Assembly (NCBI GenBank): GCA_902552185.1
Contig: CACDFZ010000004.1
Coordinates: 30,757 to 94,756 of the forward strand
Origin: an uncultured Pelagibacteraceae bacterium
GTDB lineage: Bacteria; Pseudomonadota; Alphaproteobacteria; Pelagibacterales; Pelagibacteraceae
Length of the DNA stretch: 64,000 nt
Direction of reading: 5' to 3'
Shown here: piece by piece, positions 19,674 to 29,584 of the stretch
How positions within the stretch are numbered: position 1 is the first letter of the stretch
Layout of the letters: the number at the start of each line of letters is the position of its first letter
Notes under the pieces: model-generated
The model's database searches: none
Told to the model about the DNA's origin: nothing
What the model saw: only the letters and a program-made list of their open reading frames with translations
Position numbers and translations under genes: made by a program

Positions 19674-20071
19674 TAAAATACCTTACAAATTATTTCCCCA
19701 CCAATATTATTTTTTCTAGCTTCAATATCTGACATTACGCCTTGTGAAGTAGATATTATAGCCATACCTAATCCATTTTGTATTTTTGGAATGCTTGTGG
19801 CTCTTGAGTATACTCTTCTTCCTGGTTTTGATATTCGCTTAATTTCTTTAATCACAGGTGTTCCCTCGTAATATTTTAAATTTACTTTAATAACTTTTTT
19901 GTTGTTTTCACTACTTTCTAAAAAAAAACTAGTTATATACCCTTCCGTTTTTAAAATTTCTAATATTTTAGATCTAAACTTAGATGCAGGTATATTTACT
20001 GAGTTTAAATTTCTCATTTGTCCATTTCTTATTCTTGTAAACATATCGCCTATTGGATCAACTAAAGTCAT
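19673..20071 (-). CDS. rpsH: 30S ribosomal protein S8
   Basis: S8 binds the central domain of 16S rRNA and in E. coli also represses the spc operon. The 132-residue protein has the typical start MTLVDPIGDMFTRIRNGQ, KSKIL-like RSKILEILK near 28-36, and the C-terminal GLGMAIISTSQGVMSD motif near 103-118. It has the full usual length and sits seven bases after rpsN. Confidence 0.97.
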   Translation of the reverse strand: MTLVDPIGDMFTRIRNGQMRNLNSVNIPASKFRSKILEILKTEGYITSFFLESSENNKKVIKVNLKYYEGTPVIKEIKRISKPGRRVYSRATSIPKIQNGLGMAIISTSQGVMSDIEARKNNIGGEIICKVF

Positions 20072-20078
20072 ATTCCTC

Positions 20079-20384
20079 CTACCAACTTGATTTAATTATG
20101 CCAGGAATTTTTCCAGCTGATGCCATATCTCTTAGAGCTATCCTGGAAATTTTTAATTTTCTATAATATCCATGTGGTCTTCCTGATATACCGCATCGAT
20201 TCCTAATTCTTACTCTTGACGAGTTCTTAGGTAATTTGTCCAATTTAAGTTGAGCAGCAAATCTCTCTGCTAATTCTAACTTTTTATTCATTATTATTTT
20301 TTTTAACTTTATTCTTTTTTTTTCAAATTTATTTACCATTTTCATTCTCTTTAAATTTTTTTGTATTGCACTTTTTTTTGCCAT
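20079..20384 (-). CDS. rpsN: 30S ribosomal protein S14 (zinc-free type)
   Basis: S14 is located in the head of the small subunit. The 101-residue length marks the long, zinc-independent form. Only one Cys of the zinc motif remains, in [15 protein letters not shown] (near 62-76). The N-terminal half is very Lys-rich. It lies between rplE and rpsH as in the standard spc operon. Confidence 0.96.
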   Translation of the reverse strand: MAKKSAIQKNLKRMKMVNKFEKKRIKLKKIIMNKKLELAERFAAQLKLDKLPKNSSRVRIRNRCGISGRPHGYYRKLKISRIALRDMASAGKIPGIIKSSW

Positions 20385-20390
20385 TTCACC

Positions 20391-20939
20391 TCACTTTTTT
20401 TCTGTTATTGGAAAATTAAATTCTTTTAAAAGTTCAAGAGTTCCTTTTTTTGAAGTGTTAGATGTAACTATAGTGATATCTAAACCTCTTATCTTATCAA
20501 CTTTATCAAAATTTACTTCTGGAAATATAATGTGTTCTTTTATACCAAAACTATAGTTTCCAGAGTTATCAATTCCTTCTGCCTTTAAACCTCTAAAATC
20601 TTTTATTCTTGGTAAAGCAATGTTAACGAGTCTATCAACAAACTCGTACATTTTATTTGATCTCAGTGTAACCTTGGCACCTGCACTTTGACCTTTTCTA
20701 GTTTTGAAATTTGCTATAGATTTTTTAAATTTCGTGATAATCGGCTTCTGACCTGTAATTAAACTTAAATCATCCAAACTAGTTTTAATTTTTTTTCCAT
20801 CTGAAGCATCCTCCCCTAAACCCATATTTAAAACAATTTTTACAAGTTTTGGTGCTTGATGTTTATTTTTATAATTTAGTTTAGTCATTAAATTTTTAAT
20901 TATATCTTTCTCGTATAATGTTTTAAGCCTTGGTATCAT
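20391..20939 (-). CDS. rplE: 50S ribosomal protein L5
   Basis: L5 binds 5S rRNA and contacts the P-site tRNA elbow. The 182-residue protein shows KIVLNMGLGE near 33-42, the LITGQKPIITKFKKSIANFKTR-type loop split around 62-84, the RDFRG-type segment IKDFRGL and the closing DITIVTSN motif. Length is normal. The start overlaps the rplX stop by one base. Confidence 0.97.
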   Translation of the reverse strand: MIPRLKTLYEKDIIKNLMTKLNYKNKHQAPKLVKIVLNMGLGEDASDGKKIKTSLDDLSLITGQKPIITKFKKSIANFKTRKGQSAGAKVTLRSNKMYEFVDRLVNIALPRIKDFRGLKAEGIDNSGNYSFGIKEHIIFPEVNFDKVDKIRGLDITIVTSNTSKKGTLELLKEFNFPITEKK

Positions 20940-21199
20940 TATTTTTTACTCACTTTTTTAGTTTTAGATTTAGAAACTTGTTTATCAACGTTTTTTACAT
21001 TTGATATATGTATAAAATTTTCTTTTGTAATAATTCCACCCTTGTTTTCTTTTGTAGGCTTAAGATGTTTTTTTATCATATTAATAGCTTTAATTTTTAC
21101 TCTATTCGAGCTTCTGCTAATTTCTAAGATTTCACCAGTTTTTCCTTTATCTTTGCCAGCGATAACTTTTACTTGTGATCCCTTTTTTAAACCTAACAT
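20939..21199 (-). CDS. rplX: 50S ribosomal protein L24
   Basis: L24 starts large-subunit assembly and sits near the tunnel exit. The 86-residue product has the KOW motif KKGSQVKVIAGKDKGKTGEI near 5-24 and the PTKENKGGI segment near 48-56. A short Lys/Val/Ser tail replaces the longer C-terminal part of E. coli L24 (104 residues), so this is a compact form. It starts right after rplN. Confidence 0.94.
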   Translation of the reverse strand: MLGLKKGSQVKVIAGKDKGKTGEILEISRSSNRVKIKAINMIKKHLKPTKENKGGIITKENFIHISNVKNVDKQVSKSKTKKVSKK

Positions 21200-21568
21200 T
21201 TATAAGACCTCCGGTGCTAATGATATAATTTTAGTATGTCCTCTAACTCTTAATTCTCGAGTAACGGGCCCAAATATTCTTGTTCCTATAGGCTCACCTT
21301 TTTCATCTGTTAATACAACGGCGTTTGTATCAAATTGAATTTTTGATCCATCATTTCTGAATATTTCTTTTTTTGTCCTCACAACTACAGCTTTATGAAC
21401 TGCTCCTTTTTTTACTTTACCTTTTGGAATAGCGTCTTTAACACTTATTACAATAATATCACCAACAGAAGCGTATCTTCTTTTAGATCCCCCAAGAACT
21501 TTTATACACTCCACTCTCTTTGCTCCGGTATTATCAGCTACATTTAACTCTGTTTGTACTTGTATCAT
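21200..21568 (-). CDS. rplN: 50S ribosomal protein L14
   Basis: L14 lies at the subunit interface next to L19 and helps form intersubunit bridges. The 122-residue protein has the standard start [17 protein letters not shown], the [21 protein letters not shown] signature split near 35-55, and the IFGPVTREL motif near 98-106. Length is typical. It overlaps the rpsQ stop by four bases. Confidence 0.97.
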   Translation of the reverse strand: MIQVQTELNVADNTGAKRVECIKVLGGSKRRYASVGDIIVISVKDAIPKGKVKKGAVHKAVVVRTKKEIFRNDGSKIQFDTNAVVLTDEKGEPIGTRIFGPVTRELRVRGHTKIISLAPEVL

Positions 21569-21795
21569 TTTTCAATAACCTTCCACCTTTTTTTCTTGGA
21601 AATTGGATTGCATTCAATTATTTGAATTATTTGTCCTTCTTTAAATTTGTTCTTTTCATCATGAGCATGGTATTTTTTTGATCTTTTTATTACCTTTCCA
21701 TAAAAAGGGTGAGCAAATTTTCTAGTCACTTCTACAACTACTGTTTTGTCATTTTTTGCACTTGTTATTACGCCTTTAAGTATCTTTTTTGTCAT
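21565..21795 (-). CDS. rpsQ: 30S ribosomal protein S17
   Basis: S17 is a primary 16S rRNA-binding protein of the small-subunit body. The 76-residue product shows [18 protein letters not shown] near 5-22 and the basic [16 protein letters not shown] stretch near 33-48, which are diagnostic. It overlaps rpmC at its 5' end and rplN at its 3' end by four bases each. Confidence 0.96.
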   Translation of the reverse strand: MTKKILKGVITSAKNDKTVVVEVTRKFAHPFYGKVIKRSKKYHAHDEKNKFKEGQIIQIIECNPISKKKRWKVIEK

Positions 21796-21983
21796 TTTGA
21801 ACCTTTTATAGTTGTATACAGTCTAGCTATACTTTTTTTTATTTCACCGTATTGTGCAGGATTTTCAACTTGATTGTTTATTCTTTTAAACCTTATATTT
21901 AACAAATCTTTTTTTAAGACATCAAGTTTTTTTAGAGCTTGATCTTTTGTTAATTTTTTATCCTCTTTTTTTTTGTTTGCCAT
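21792..21983 (-). CDS. rpmC: 50S ribosomal protein L29
   Basis: L29 is a two-helix protein at the tunnel exit, beside L23. The 63-residue protein has the usual length and the conserved second-helix region [20 protein letters not shown] near 33-52. The N-terminus is rich in Lys and Asp. It sits between rplP and rpsQ as expected. Confidence 0.94.
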   Translation of the reverse strand: MANKKKEDKKLTKDQALKKLDVLKKDLLNIRFKRINNQVENPAQYGEIKKSIARLYTTIKGSK

Positions 21984-21984
21984 T

Positions 21985-22389
21985 TTATCTACTTATAAAT
22001 TTAGTTTTAATAGGTAACTTAGCTGACGCCTTATACAAAGCTTCCCTTGCAACTTCCTCAGAAACGCCATCGATCTCAAAAATAATTCGTCCAGGTTTTA
22101 CTCTACAAGCATAGTATTCTGGTGAACCTTTTCCTTTTCCCATTCTTACTTCTGTTGGTTTCTTTGAAACTGGTATATTAGGAAACACTCTTGTCCAAAC
22201 TTTTCCAGTTCTTTTCATATATCTAGTTAGAGCCACTCTTGCAGCTTCAATTTGTTTTCCTATAACTCTTTCAGGCTGCATAGCTTTAAGTCCAAATTGT
22301 CCATAGTTTAAAGTCACAGCACGACTTGCCTTTCCTTTTATTCGGCCTTTAAAAGCTTTTCTATATTTAGTTCTTGTTGGTTGTAACAT
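21985..22389 (-). CDS. rplP: 50S ribosomal protein L16
   Basis: L16 helps position A-site tRNA near the peptidyl-transferase centre. The 134-residue protein starts [16 protein letters not shown] and shows [22 protein letters not shown] near 30-51 and [11 protein letters not shown] near 82-92. Its start lies 23 bases inside the 3' end of rpsC, the longest overlap in the ribosomal run. Confidence 0.97.
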   Translation of the reverse strand: MLQPTRTKYRKAFKGRIKGKASRAVTLNYGQFGLKAMQPERVIGKQIEAARVALTRYMKRTGKVWTRVFPNIPVSKKPTEVRMGKGKGSPEYYACRVKPGRIIFEIDGVSEEVAREALYKASAKLPIKTKFISR

Positions 22390-23053
22390 TTTTTACTCTT
22401 TCTATTTTTTCTTTTTCAATATCCTTATCAAATAATGCACCTTTAAAAATCCATACTTTGATACCTATAATTCCATAAGTTGTTAAGGCTTCCGCAAAGC
22501 CATAGTCTATATTTGCTCTTAAAGTATGTGATGGTATACTCCCTTCTCTTAACCACTCGGTACGCGCAATCTCATTACCGGCAAGACGTCCACTTACCAT
22601 TACTTTTATACCTTTTGCATTTAACCTCATAGCAGATTGCATTGCTCTTTTCATTGCCCTTCTGTATGCAATTCTTTTTACTAGTTGTTGAGCTATATTT
22701 TCAGCAACTAAATTAGCATTTAATTCAGGTTTTTTTATTTCTTTAATATTTACATTTACTTCACTTTCAGTAATTTTCATTAAATTTTTTTTTATTTTTT
22801 CAATATCAGAACCCTTTTTCCCAATTACAAAGCCCGGTCTTGAAGTATGAATAGAAACTGTACACTTTTTTGAAGACCTTTCTATTATGATTTCTGAAAC
22901 GCCAGAATTAGTTATGTTTTTCTTAATATATTCGCGCATTTTAAAATCTTCTATTAAATATTTTCCAAAATCCTTTTTCTTTGCAAACCAAGTGGAGTCC
23001 CAACCTCGGTTTATTCCAAGTCTCAAACCTATAGGATTAATTTTTTGGCCCAT
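22367..23053 (-). CDS. rpsC: 30S ribosomal protein S3
   Basis: S3 lines the mRNA entry channel and contributes to helicase activity. The 228-residue protein has the start [20 protein letters not shown], the KH domain with [15 protein letters not shown] near 73-87, and [20 protein letters not shown] near 148-167. It overlaps rplV by 17 bases at its start and rplP by 23 at its end. Confidence 0.97.
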   Translation of the reverse strand: MGQKINPIGLRLGINRGWDSTWFAKKKDFGKYLIEDFKMREYIKKNITNSGVSEIIIERSSKKCTVSIHTSRPGFVIGKKGSDIEKIKKNLMKITESEVNVNIKEIKKPELNANLVAENIAQQLVKRIAYRRAMKRAMQSAMRLNAKGIKVMVSGRLAGNEIARTEWLREGSIPSHTLRANIDYGFAEALTTYGIIGIKVWIFKGALFDKDIEKEKIERVKNVTTNKN

Positions 23054-23411
23054 TTTTTATCTCCTTTTTTTCACTTAATATTATTGTAATTCTACTAAAT
23101 GGTTTTTTTATTGGACTGGCTCTTCCTTTTGCTCTCGGTCTAAATCTTTTCATTACCAAAGATTTACCTACATAGGCTTCTTTCACATAAAGATTATCAA
23201 TATCAAATTGGTTGTTATTTTCAGCGTTAGCAATAGCTGATTTTACAGTTTTGCTCACATCCAAGGATATTTTTTTTCTTATAAAGTCTAAATCTCTAAG
23301 AACTGCATCAACTTTTTTACCTCTTATATGATCTAAAACTAAAGCAATTTTTCTTGGACTTGACCTTACGTTTTTATTGATTGCTTTAACAATGTTATTA
23401 TTTTTTTGCAT
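23037..23411 (-). CDS. rplV: 50S ribosomal protein L22
   Basis: L22 lines the exit tunnel with its beta-hairpin. From the ATG at 23409-23411 the product is 124 residues: [20 protein letters not shown] near the start, [12 protein letters not shown] in the middle, and the tunnel-hairpin region [22 protein letters not shown] near the end. The frame stays open upstream, but that extra part is Gln/Lys-rich and is only the other-frame reading of the rpsS tail, so I reject the longer start. The chosen start overlaps rpsS by 14 bases. Confidence 0.93.
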   Translation of the reverse strand: MQKNNNIVKAINKNVRSSPRKIALVLDHIRGKKVDAVLRDLDFIRKKISLDVSKTVKSAIANAENNNQFDIDNLYVKEAYVGKSLVMKRFRPRAKGRASPIKKPFSRITIILSEKKEIKNGPKN

Positions 23412-23727
23412 CTTTTGCTCCAGTTGCTGCCGGTGCTGCTGCCGCTTTTTCTGCTGCTGCTTTTTTATCTGCCGGTGTATGCCCTTTAAAAGTCCTTGTA
23501 GGAGCAAATTCTCCTAATTTATGGCCTACCATTTCTTCTGAAATGGTTATTGGTATAAAAGATTTCCCATTATGTATCATAAAGCTATGACCTACAAAAT
23601 CAGGAATAATTGTAGAATTTCTAGACCAAGTTTTAATTGGTTTTTTTGTGGGATTATCCTTAAGTTTATCAATTTTCTTTAATAAACTTGGATGTACAAA
23701 CGGACCTTTCCAAACAGCTCTTGTCAT
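23398..23727 (-). CDS. rpsS: 30S ribosomal protein S19 with Ala/Lys-rich C-terminal tail
   Basis: S19 pairs with S13 in the small-subunit head. The core is standard: the start [16 protein letters not shown], then [20 protein letters not shown] near 36-55, and [16 protein letters not shown] near 67-82. The family normally ends about residue 92. Here a tail of about 25 residues of Ala and Lys follows the core, encoded by an unusually GC-rich patch (about 23405-23470) for this AT-rich window. It overlaps rplV by 14 bases. Confidence 0.95.
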   Translation of the reverse strand: MTRAVWKGPFVHPSLLKKIDKLKDNPTKKPIKTWSRNSTIIPDFVGHSFMIHNGKSFIPITISEEMVGHKLGEFAPTRTFKGHTPADKKAAAEKAAAAPAATGAKDAKK

Positions 23728-23729
23728 AA

Positions 23730-24560
23730 TTATTTTCTTTTTTTCCTTCTAGTTATTATAAATTTATCACTTCTTTTAGGTTTTCTAGTTTTTAATCCCT
23801 TTGCAGATTGACCCCAAGGTGAAACAGGGCTTCTACCTCCTGAAGTTTTACCTTCACCACCTCCATGTGGGTGATCAACAGGGTTCATTGCAACTCCTCT
23901 AGATTGAGGTCTCTTACCTTTCCATCGGTTTCTTCCAGCTTTTCCAATTTTAATATTTTTTTGATCTGGATTTGAAACAGATCCAATAGTTGCATTGCAA
24001 TTGATACTTACTTTTCTTGTTTCTCCTGAAGAAAGTTTTAAAATTGCATAATCGTCATCTATGCCTGATAAAGTTACTGAAGAGCCAGCTGACCTTGCTA
24101 ATTTTCCCCCATTTCCAGGAACTAATTCTACGTTATGAATTGTCGTTCCTGGTGGAATATCTTTTAATTTTAGACAATTTCCAGTTTTTATATCAACATT
24201 GTCACCAGAAACAATTTTATCTCCCACTTTTAAACCCTGTGGACATAAAATATAGTTTCTAATTTCATCGTCATATTTTACTAAGGCAATATATGATGTT
24301 CTATTTGGATCGTATTCAATACGCTCAATAGTTGCTGATACATTTTTTTTATTTCTTAAAAAATCTATAATTCTGTACTTGTGTTTTACGCCACCGCCTC
24401 TATGTCTAGAAGTAATTCTTCCATAATTATTTCTACCACCAGAGGATTTTTGTCCTTTTGTTAAAGGTTTATATGGAGAGCCTTTCCATAGGCCACTTTT
24501 ATCTACTATTACAGTTCCTCTATTTGATTTAGTATATGGTTTAAATGTTTTTAAGCTCAT
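23730..24560 (-). CDS. rplB: 50S ribosomal protein L2
   Basis: L2 is needed for subunit association and peptidyl transfer. The 276-residue protein has [20 protein letters not shown] sequence near 52-66, the conserved [12 protein letters not shown] segment near 148-159, and the C-terminal signature [19 protein letters not shown] (about 224-242) with the functionally critical His. Length is standard. It is the central gene of the S10 block. Confidence 0.98.
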   Translation of the reverse strand: MSLKTFKPYTKSNRGTVIVDKSGLWKGSPYKPLTKGQKSSGGRNNYGRITSRHRGGGVKHKYRIIDFLRNKKNVSATIERIEYDPNRTSYIALVKYDDEIRNYILCPQGLKVGDKIVSGDNVDIKTGNCLKLKDIPPGTTIHNVELVPGNGGKLARSAGSSVTLSGIDDDYAILKLSSGETRKVSINCNATIGSVSNPDQKNIKIGKAGRNRWKGKRPQSRGVAMNPVDHPHGGGEGKTSGGRSPVSPWGQSAKGLKTRKPKRSDKFIITRRKKRK

Positions 24561-24562
24561 AA

Positions 24563-24856
24563 TTAAATTCCAGTCGTCAAGTCAATACTTTGACCTTTTT
24601 TAAGTGTCACTATAGCTTTTTTATAACCATTTTTTTTAGCTAGCTTACCTTGTTTAAATTTGATTTTAGATTTTAAATTTACAATGTTTACTTTTATTAC
24701 ATTAACTTTAAATAATTTCTCTATATTTTTTTTGATATTCTTTTTGTTTGCTTTTTTATGCACCTTAAAAACAGTTTTATTTTGTTCTGAAAGAATAGTA
24801 GCTTTTTCAGTAATTATTGGACGAATAATAGAATCTAAATAATTAATTTTTTTCAT
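24563..24856 (-). CDS. rplW: 50S ribosomal protein L23
   Basis: L23 at the tunnel exit is the docking site for trigger factor and SRP. The 97-residue protein shows the family start [18 protein letters not shown] near 10-27 and the [19 protein letters not shown] helix-strand region (about 34-52). It is lysine-rich. Its start overlaps the rplD stop by 14 bases. Confidence 0.95.
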   Translation of the reverse strand: MKKINYLDSIIRPIITEKATILSEQNKTVFKVHKKANKKNIKKNIEKLFKVNVIKVNIVNLKSKIKFKQGKLAKKNGYKKAIVTLKKGQSIDLTTGI

Positions 24857-25478
24857 TTAGTATCCTTTTTTCTAAGTTTTTGACTGAACTTTGAGTTAAC
24901 AAAACGTTTTTATATTTCATCATGTCATAAATGTTCGCCCCAGCATCGTTTATAATTTTTAGATCTTTGATATTTCTTGCTGATTTATTAATATTTTTCA
25001 ATGTTTCTAAATCTGAAATAATAATAACGTTTAAAAGATTATTTTTTTTTAAGAAATTATTAAATTCTTTTGTTTTCTTTATTTCTTTTTTAACATCAGT
25101 TAAAACAAATAAATTTTTATCATAATTTTTTTTTGACAATGTATGTGCTAGAGCTAATTTTCTCACTTTTTTGTTAATTTTTTTAATTTTATATACCGCC
25201 CCTTTAGGACCATGTGCAACTCCACCGCCTACAAAGATAGGTGCTTTTCTACTAGCGTGACGAGCTCCTCCACTTCCTTTTTGTGGTACTATTTTTTTTG
25301 TTGATCCTTTAATCTCATTTTTTTGTTTAGTTTTTGCTGTTCTTGGTTTTAAATGATTAAGCTGCCAATCTACAACTGATTTTATTAATTTATAATTAAT
25401 TTTATGTTTTAATATTTTATCTGATATTTCAATAGTGTCAGATTTAGTATTTTCCAAGTTTAATAATTTGACTTTCAT
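24843..25478 (-). CDS. rplD: 50S ribosomal protein L4
   Basis: L4 lines the narrow part of the exit tunnel; in E. coli it also represses the S10 operon. The 211-residue product has the conserved extended loop KKIVPQKGSGGARHASRKAP (near 67-86) and the FVGGGVAHGPKG motif right after it. The C-terminal half is divergent and AT-driven, as in its neighbours. It follows rplC without a gap. Confidence 0.96.
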   Translation of the reverse strand: MKVKLLNLENTKSDTIEISDKILKHKINYKLIKSVVDWQLNHLKPRTAKTKQKNEIKGSTKKIVPQKGSGGARHASRKAPIFVGGGVAHGPKGAVYKIKKINKKVRKLALAHTLSKKNYDKNLFVLTDVKKEIKKTKEFNNFLKKNNLLNVIIISDLETLKNINKSARNIKDLKIINDAGANIYDMMKYKNVLLTQSSVKNLEKRILNEKN

Positions 25479-26186
25479 CTATTTCTTTTTGCCTTTCGCT
25501 GCTTCTGACTTTTTAATCTTTTCGTTATATTTTTCTAATGTTGTTTTTCTTTTCACATCTTTTACAGATTCTCTTAAATAAACTGTTGAGTTTTTTCCTC
25601 CAGGTATTGAACCTTTAAGATAAAGTAAATTATTATCTGGATCTGATTTTATTATTTCAAGATTTAGCATTGTTCTAAATTTGTCTCCCATATGGCCTGC
25701 CATCTTCTTCCCTTTAAATACTTTTCCAGGATCTTGATTTTGACCAGTTGAACCATGCGCTCTGTGTGAAACTGAGACACCATGAGAAGCTCTTAATCCA
25801 CCGAAATTCCATCTTTTCATGGCACCTGCGAATCCTTTACCAATTGTTTTTGACTTCACATCAACAAATTTTTTATCTTTTAACAGTTCCAAACCTAACT
25901 CGTTTCCAGCTTTATAATTTTCAGTATTATCTACTCTGTACTCTTTTAAAATTCTTTTAGGCTCAGTGTTTTTTTTCGTAAAAAAACCTTTCATTTGTTT
26001 TGTAAGTTTGGAATTTTTTGTTTTGTAATATCCAATTTTAACTGCTGAGTATCCTCTTTTGTCTTTATTAATAATATCAATTACTCGACCAGTTTCTATT
26101 TTTATAACAGTTACAGGAACAGATTGACCAGATTGAATAAATTCTCTGGTCATACCTAATTTAGTTCCTATTAATCCAATACTCAT
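25479..26186 (-). CDS. rplC: 50S ribosomal protein L3
   Basis: L3 starts large-subunit assembly and reaches the peptidyl-transferase centre. The 235-residue protein has the start MSIGLIGTKLGMTREF and the central signature KRWNFGGLRASHGVSVSHRA (near 129-148). HGSTGQNQDPGKVFKGKKMAGHMG follows, including the Gln methylated in E. coli. A Lys-rich C-terminal tail of about 20 residues extends beyond the usual end. Confidence 0.97.
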   Translation of the reverse strand: MSIGLIGTKLGMTREFIQSGQSVPVTVIKIETGRVIDIINKDKRGYSAVKIGYYKTKNSKLTKQMKGFFTKKNTEPKRILKEYRVDNTENYKAGNELGLELLKDKKFVDVKSKTIGKGFAGAMKRWNFGGLRASHGVSVSHRAHGSTGQNQDPGKVFKGKKMAGHMGDKFRTMLNLEIIKSDPDNNLLYLKGSIPGGKNSTVYLRESVKDVKRKTTLEKYNEKIKKSEAAKGKKK

Positions 26187-26188
26187 AA

Positions 26189-26497
26189 TTATATTTTTAT
26201 TTCTATGTCTACACCCGACGCTAAATCTAATTTCATTAGTGCCTCTACAGTTTGAGGTGTTGGTTCAATTATGTCTATTAATCTTTTGTGAGTTCTAGAC
26301 TCAAATTGCTCTCTACTTTTTTTATCTATATGCGGGGATCTTAAAACTGTATACCTTTCAATCCTTGTCGGCAAAGGTATAGGGCCTTTTACTTGAGCTC
26401 CTGTTCTTTTAGCTGTGTTAACAATTTCTTCCGTAGAAAGGTCTAGGATTTTATTATCGTAAGCTTTTAAATGTATTCTAATATTTTGATTTTCCAT
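26189..26497 (-). CDS. rpsJ: 30S ribosomal protein S10
   Basis: S10 lies in the small-subunit head and doubles as the NusE antitermination factor that binds NusG (also in this window) and NusB. The 102-residue protein has [14 protein letters not shown] near 5-18, the [19 protein letters not shown] loop near 39-57, and a typical C-terminal strand. It follows fusA by one base. There is no tufA between them, and no room for an S10 leader. Confidence 0.97.
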   Translation of the reverse strand: MENQNIRIHLKAYDNKILDLSTEEIVNTAKRTGAQVKGPIPLPTRIERYTVLRSPHIDKKSREQFESRTHKRLIDIIEPTPQTVEALMKLDLASGVDIEIKI

Positions 26498-26498
26498 A

Positions 26499-28574
26499 TT
26501 ATGCTAATTTTTTTGTTACCTCATCTTGAACATTTTGTGGCACTTTATCGTAATGACTAAATTGCATCGTGTATTGTGCTCTTCCTTGTGTTGAGGATCT
26601 TAGATTATTTATATATCCAAACATGTTTGCTAGAGGAACTGTAGCTTGTATAGCGGTTGCGTTACCCCTAGGTTCTGTTGAACCTACTTGGCCTCTTCGG
26701 CTGTTTAGATCTCCAATTACGTCACCCATAAAATCTTCTGGTGTAACCACCTCAACCTTCATAATAGGTTCCAATAATTTTAACTGTGCTTTGGTACAAG
26801 CGTCTCTAAAACACATTCTGCTGGCAATTTCAAAAGCTAAAACACTTGAGTCAACATCATGATGTAATCCATCTAAAATTGTCACTTTATAATCTATCAT
26901 TGGAAATCCAGCCAAAATTCCACTATCAGCCACACTTTCAACTCCCTTTTCAACTCCGGGAATAAATTCTTTAGGGATCGCTCCACCTTTAATCTTATTT
27001 TCAACCTCTCTTCCTTTACCTGGTTCTAGAGGCTCAACCAGTAAAGTGACTTTTGCAAATTGTCCTGCGCCACCACTTTGTTTTTTATGAATATAAGTGA
27101 CTTCTGATGAACCAAGTATTGTTTCTCTGTAAGCTACTTGAGGAGCTCCAATATTTGCCTCTACTTTAAATTCTCTCTTCATTCTATCAACAATTATATC
27201 TAAGTGAAGTTCTCCCATCCCTTTGATTATCGTTTGTCCTGACTCTTCGTCTGATGTTACTCTAAATGAAGGGTCTTCTTTAGCTAATCTACCTAAGGCT
27301 TCTCCCATTTTTTCTTGATCGGCTTTGGTTTTTGGTTCAACTGCAATTTCTATAACTGGGTCTGGAAATTCCATAGGTTCAAGTAATACTGGTTTATCTT
27401 CCTCGCATAAAGTATGTCCAGTAATAGTGTATTTTAAACCAGCTAAGGCTACTATATCTCCAGCTGTAGCTTCTTTAATATCTTCTCTACTATTTGCATG
27501 CATTAAAAGCATTCTTCCAACTCTTTCGGATTTTTCTTTCGAAGAGTTATAAACAGATGTACCAGATTTTAGTGTTCCTGAATAAATTCTTACGAATGTT
27601 AAAGAGCCAACAAAAGGATCATTAGCAACTTTAAAAGCTAGTCCAGAAAAAGGCTCATTATCAGCAAATTTCATTTCGATTTTTTCATCAGAACCAAGTT
27701 TAGTACCCTCAATTGATTTTAAATCCTGAGGACTTGGTAAATAGTCTATAACTGCATCTAATAAAGGTTGAACACCTTTGTTTTTAAAAGCAGAGCCTGT
27801 TGTAATTGGTACAAAATTAAACCCAAGAGTACCCTTTCTTATGCATTTAACAAGGTCTTGTTCTGAGGGCTCTTTTCCATTCAAATAGTCCTCCATTAAT
27901 TTTTCATCTTCTTCCACGGCAGTCTCAACTAGTTCTTTTCTATATTGGGATGCTTTTTCTTTTAAATCATCTGGTATATCTACTAAATCAAATTTTGCAC
28001 CTAAATCCTCGTTTTGCCAAATAATTGCTTTCATTTTAACTAAATCTACAATTCCTTTTAAATCTGCTTCCATACCTACAGGAATTTGAAGCACTAAAGG
28101 TTTTGCTCCAAGTCGGTCTTTAATCATATCGACGCATCTGAAAAAATCTGCCCCAGTTCTATCTAGTTTATTTACAAAACATATTCTTGGGACTTTGTAT
28201 TTGTCAGCTTGTCTCCAGACTGTTTCGGATTGAGGTTCTACACCAGCAACTCCATCAAATACTGCTACAGCACCGTCAAGAACTTTCAAAGATCTTTCAA
28301 CTTCAATTGTAAAATCGACGTGTCCAGGTGTATCTATGATATTAATTCTGTGGTCCCTCCAAAAACAGGTAGTCGCTGCAGAGGTAATCGTTATTCCTCG
28401 TTCTTGTTCTTGTTCCATCCAATCCATCGTAGCTGCACCATCGTGCACTTCCCCTATCTTATGACTTTTACCAGTATAATATAAAATTCTTTCAGTCGTA
28501 GTAGTTTTACCCGCATCGATGTGAGCCATGATCCCTATATTACGATATTTATCTAATGAATATTTTTTTGACAT
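26499..28574 (-). CDS. fusA: Elongation factor G
   Basis: EF-G drives GTP-dependent translocation and, with RRF, ribosome recycling. The 691-residue protein has the P-loop AHIDAGKT (17-24), the switch [18 protein letters not shown] near 81-96, and NKLDR for guanine specificity near 135-139. Domain IV has the GGAGQFAKV region and domain V ends with [12 protein letters not shown]. Length is standard. It is four bases after rpsG in the str operon. Confidence 0.98.
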   Translation of the reverse strand: MSKKYSLDKYRNIGIMAHIDAGKTTTTERILYYTGKSHKIGEVHDGAATMDWMEQEQERGITITSAATTCFWRDHRINIIDTPGHVDFTIEVERSLKVLDGAVAVFDGVAGVEPQSETVWRQADKYKVPRICFVNKLDRTGADFFRCVDMIKDRLGAKPLVLQIPVGMEADLKGIVDLVKMKAIIWQNEDLGAKFDLVDIPDDLKEKASQYRKELVETAVEEDEKLMEDYLNGKEPSEQDLVKCIRKGTLGFNFVPITTGSAFKNKGVQPLLDAVIDYLPSPQDLKSIEGTKLGSDEKIEMKFADNEPFSGLAFKVANDPFVGSLTFVRIYSGTLKSGTSVYNSSKEKSERVGRMLLMHANSREDIKEATAGDIVALAGLKYTITGHTLCEEDKPVLLEPMEFPDPVIEIAVEPKTKADQEKMGEALGRLAKEDPSFRVTSDEESGQTIIKGMGELHLDIIVDRMKREFKVEANIGAPQVAYRETILGSSEVTYIHKKQSGGAGQFAKVTLLVEPLEPGKGREVENKIKGGAIPKEFIPGVEKGVESVADSGILAGFPMIDYKVTILDGLHHDVDSSVLAFEIASRMCFRDACTKAQLKLLEPIMKVEVVTPEDFMGDVIGDLNSRRGQVGSTEPRGNATAIQATVPLANMFGYINNLRSSTQGRAQYTMQFSHYDKVPQNVQDEVTKKLA

Positions 28575-28577
28575 TAA

Positions 28578-29048
28578 TTACCACCTGAAGTGAGCAAATG
28601 CTTTATTCGACTCCGCCATTTTATGAGTATCTTCTCTTTTTTTAATTGCTGAACCTTTATTCTGTGATGCATCAAGTATTTCATAATATAATTTTTCTGA
28701 CATTGTTTTGTTCTTTCTTTTTCTTGTAGCATCTATAATCCATCTTAAAGCTAATGCTTGTCCTCTATTTGCCTTAACCTCTACAGGTACTTGGTAAGTG
28801 GCACCTCCTACTCGTCTAGATCTTACTTCTAAATTTGGTTTTACGTTACTAATAGCGCTGTTAAATACTTTAATTGGATCTTCTTTCCCTTTTTGTTTTA
28901 TTTTGTCTAGCGCATCATACAAAATTTTTTCTGCTGTTGATCTTTTGCCGTCATACATAATAGAGTTTATAAATTTTGAAATCACTACAGATCTATATTT
29001 TGGATCTGGATAAATCTTTCTAACTGGTGCTTTTCTTTTTCTGGACAT
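28578..29048 (-). CDS. rpsG: 30S ribosomal protein S7
   Basis: S7 organises the 3' major domain of 16S rRNA and contacts E-site tRNA. The 156-residue protein starts with [18 protein letters not shown], has [15 protein letters not shown] near 26-40, the beta-hairpin [14 protein letters not shown] near 77-90, and RWIIDATR. Length matches the family. It lies between rpsL and fusA in the usual str order. Confidence 0.97.
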   Translation of the reverse strand: MSRKRKAPVRKIYPDPKYRSVVISKFINSIMYDGKRSTAEKILYDALDKIKQKGKEDPIKVFNSAISNVKPNLEVRSRRVGGATYQVPVEVKANRGQALALRWIIDATRKRKNKTMSEKLYYEILDASQNKGSAIKKREDTHKMAESNKAFAHFRW

Positions 29049-29052
29049 AATA

Positions 29053-29424
29053 TTATTTTGGTTTTTTAGTTCCGTATAGTGAACGTCTTTTTTTCCTGTT
29101 GGCTACACCTTGTGTATCAAGATTTCCTCTTAATATATGATATCTTACTCCAGGTAAGTCTTTTACTCTTCCACCTCTAATCATAACCACAGAGTGTTCT
29201 TGTAAATTATGTCCTTCACCAGGAATATAGGCTGTTACTTCAAATCCATTAGAAAGTCTCACCCTAGCAACTTTTCTGAGCGCTGAATTAGGTTTTTTTG
29301 GAGTAGTCGTATAAACTTTCACACAAACACCTCTCTTTAAAGGTTGTTTTTGCAAAGCTGGAACTTTGTTCCTCATTAAAGGTTTAACTCTACCTTTTTT
29401 AATTAACTGGTTTATAGTCGGCAT
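29053..29424 (-). CDS. rpsL: 30S ribosomal protein S12
   Basis: S12 sits at the decoding centre and controls accuracy. The 123-residue protein has the signature [18 protein letters not shown] near 39-56, including the Lys of the PKKPNS loop linked to streptomycin response, and [29 protein letters not shown] split near 69-97. It is the first gene of the str-S10-spc run, preceded by a 160-nt gap after rpoC that holds a candidate promoter. Confidence 0.98.
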   Translation of the reverse strand: MPTINQLIKKGRVKPLMRNKVPALQKQPLKRGVCVKVYTTTPKKPNSALRKVARVRLSNGFEVTAYIPGEGHNLQEHSVVMIRGGRVKDLPGVRYHILRGNLDTQGVANRKKRRSLYGTKKPK

Positions 29425-29520
29425 AGTTTATTTTGAAGTAAAAGAAAGGATTACCTTGGTTAATCATTGTTAGTGTTTAAGGTTAAATTCGACCTTACTT
29501 CTAACTTTCAAAATTGCGCT

Positions 29521-29548
29521 AAACTAGCATCGAAGCTAGAAAAGTCAA
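29521..29548 (-). promoter_or_regulatory. Candidate promoter of the rpsL (str) operon
   Basis: On the minus strand TTGACT (plus 29543-29548) is followed after 16 nt by TAGTTT (plus 29521-29526), which is preceded by TGC as an extended -10 element. It lies in the 160-nt rpoC-rpsL gap, about 100 nt upstream of the rpsL ATG. The leader in between contains two short inverted repeats (for example GATTA/TAATC) but no recognisable regulatory RNA. Confidence 0.4.
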
Positions 29549-29584
29549 CGATTTTTGGCTGTATTATTACTTAAAAATGACGAT

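Noticed and set aside
23412..23507. Longer rplV start giving a Gln/Lys-rich N-terminus
   Set aside because: The extra residues are the other-frame reading of the rpsS tail; the ATG at 23409-23411 gives a normal L22.
29524..29539. Inverted repeat CTAGC/GCTAG after rpoC as a terminator
   Set aside because: No U-run follows it on the rpoC strand, and it overlaps the spacer of the candidate rpsL promoter.
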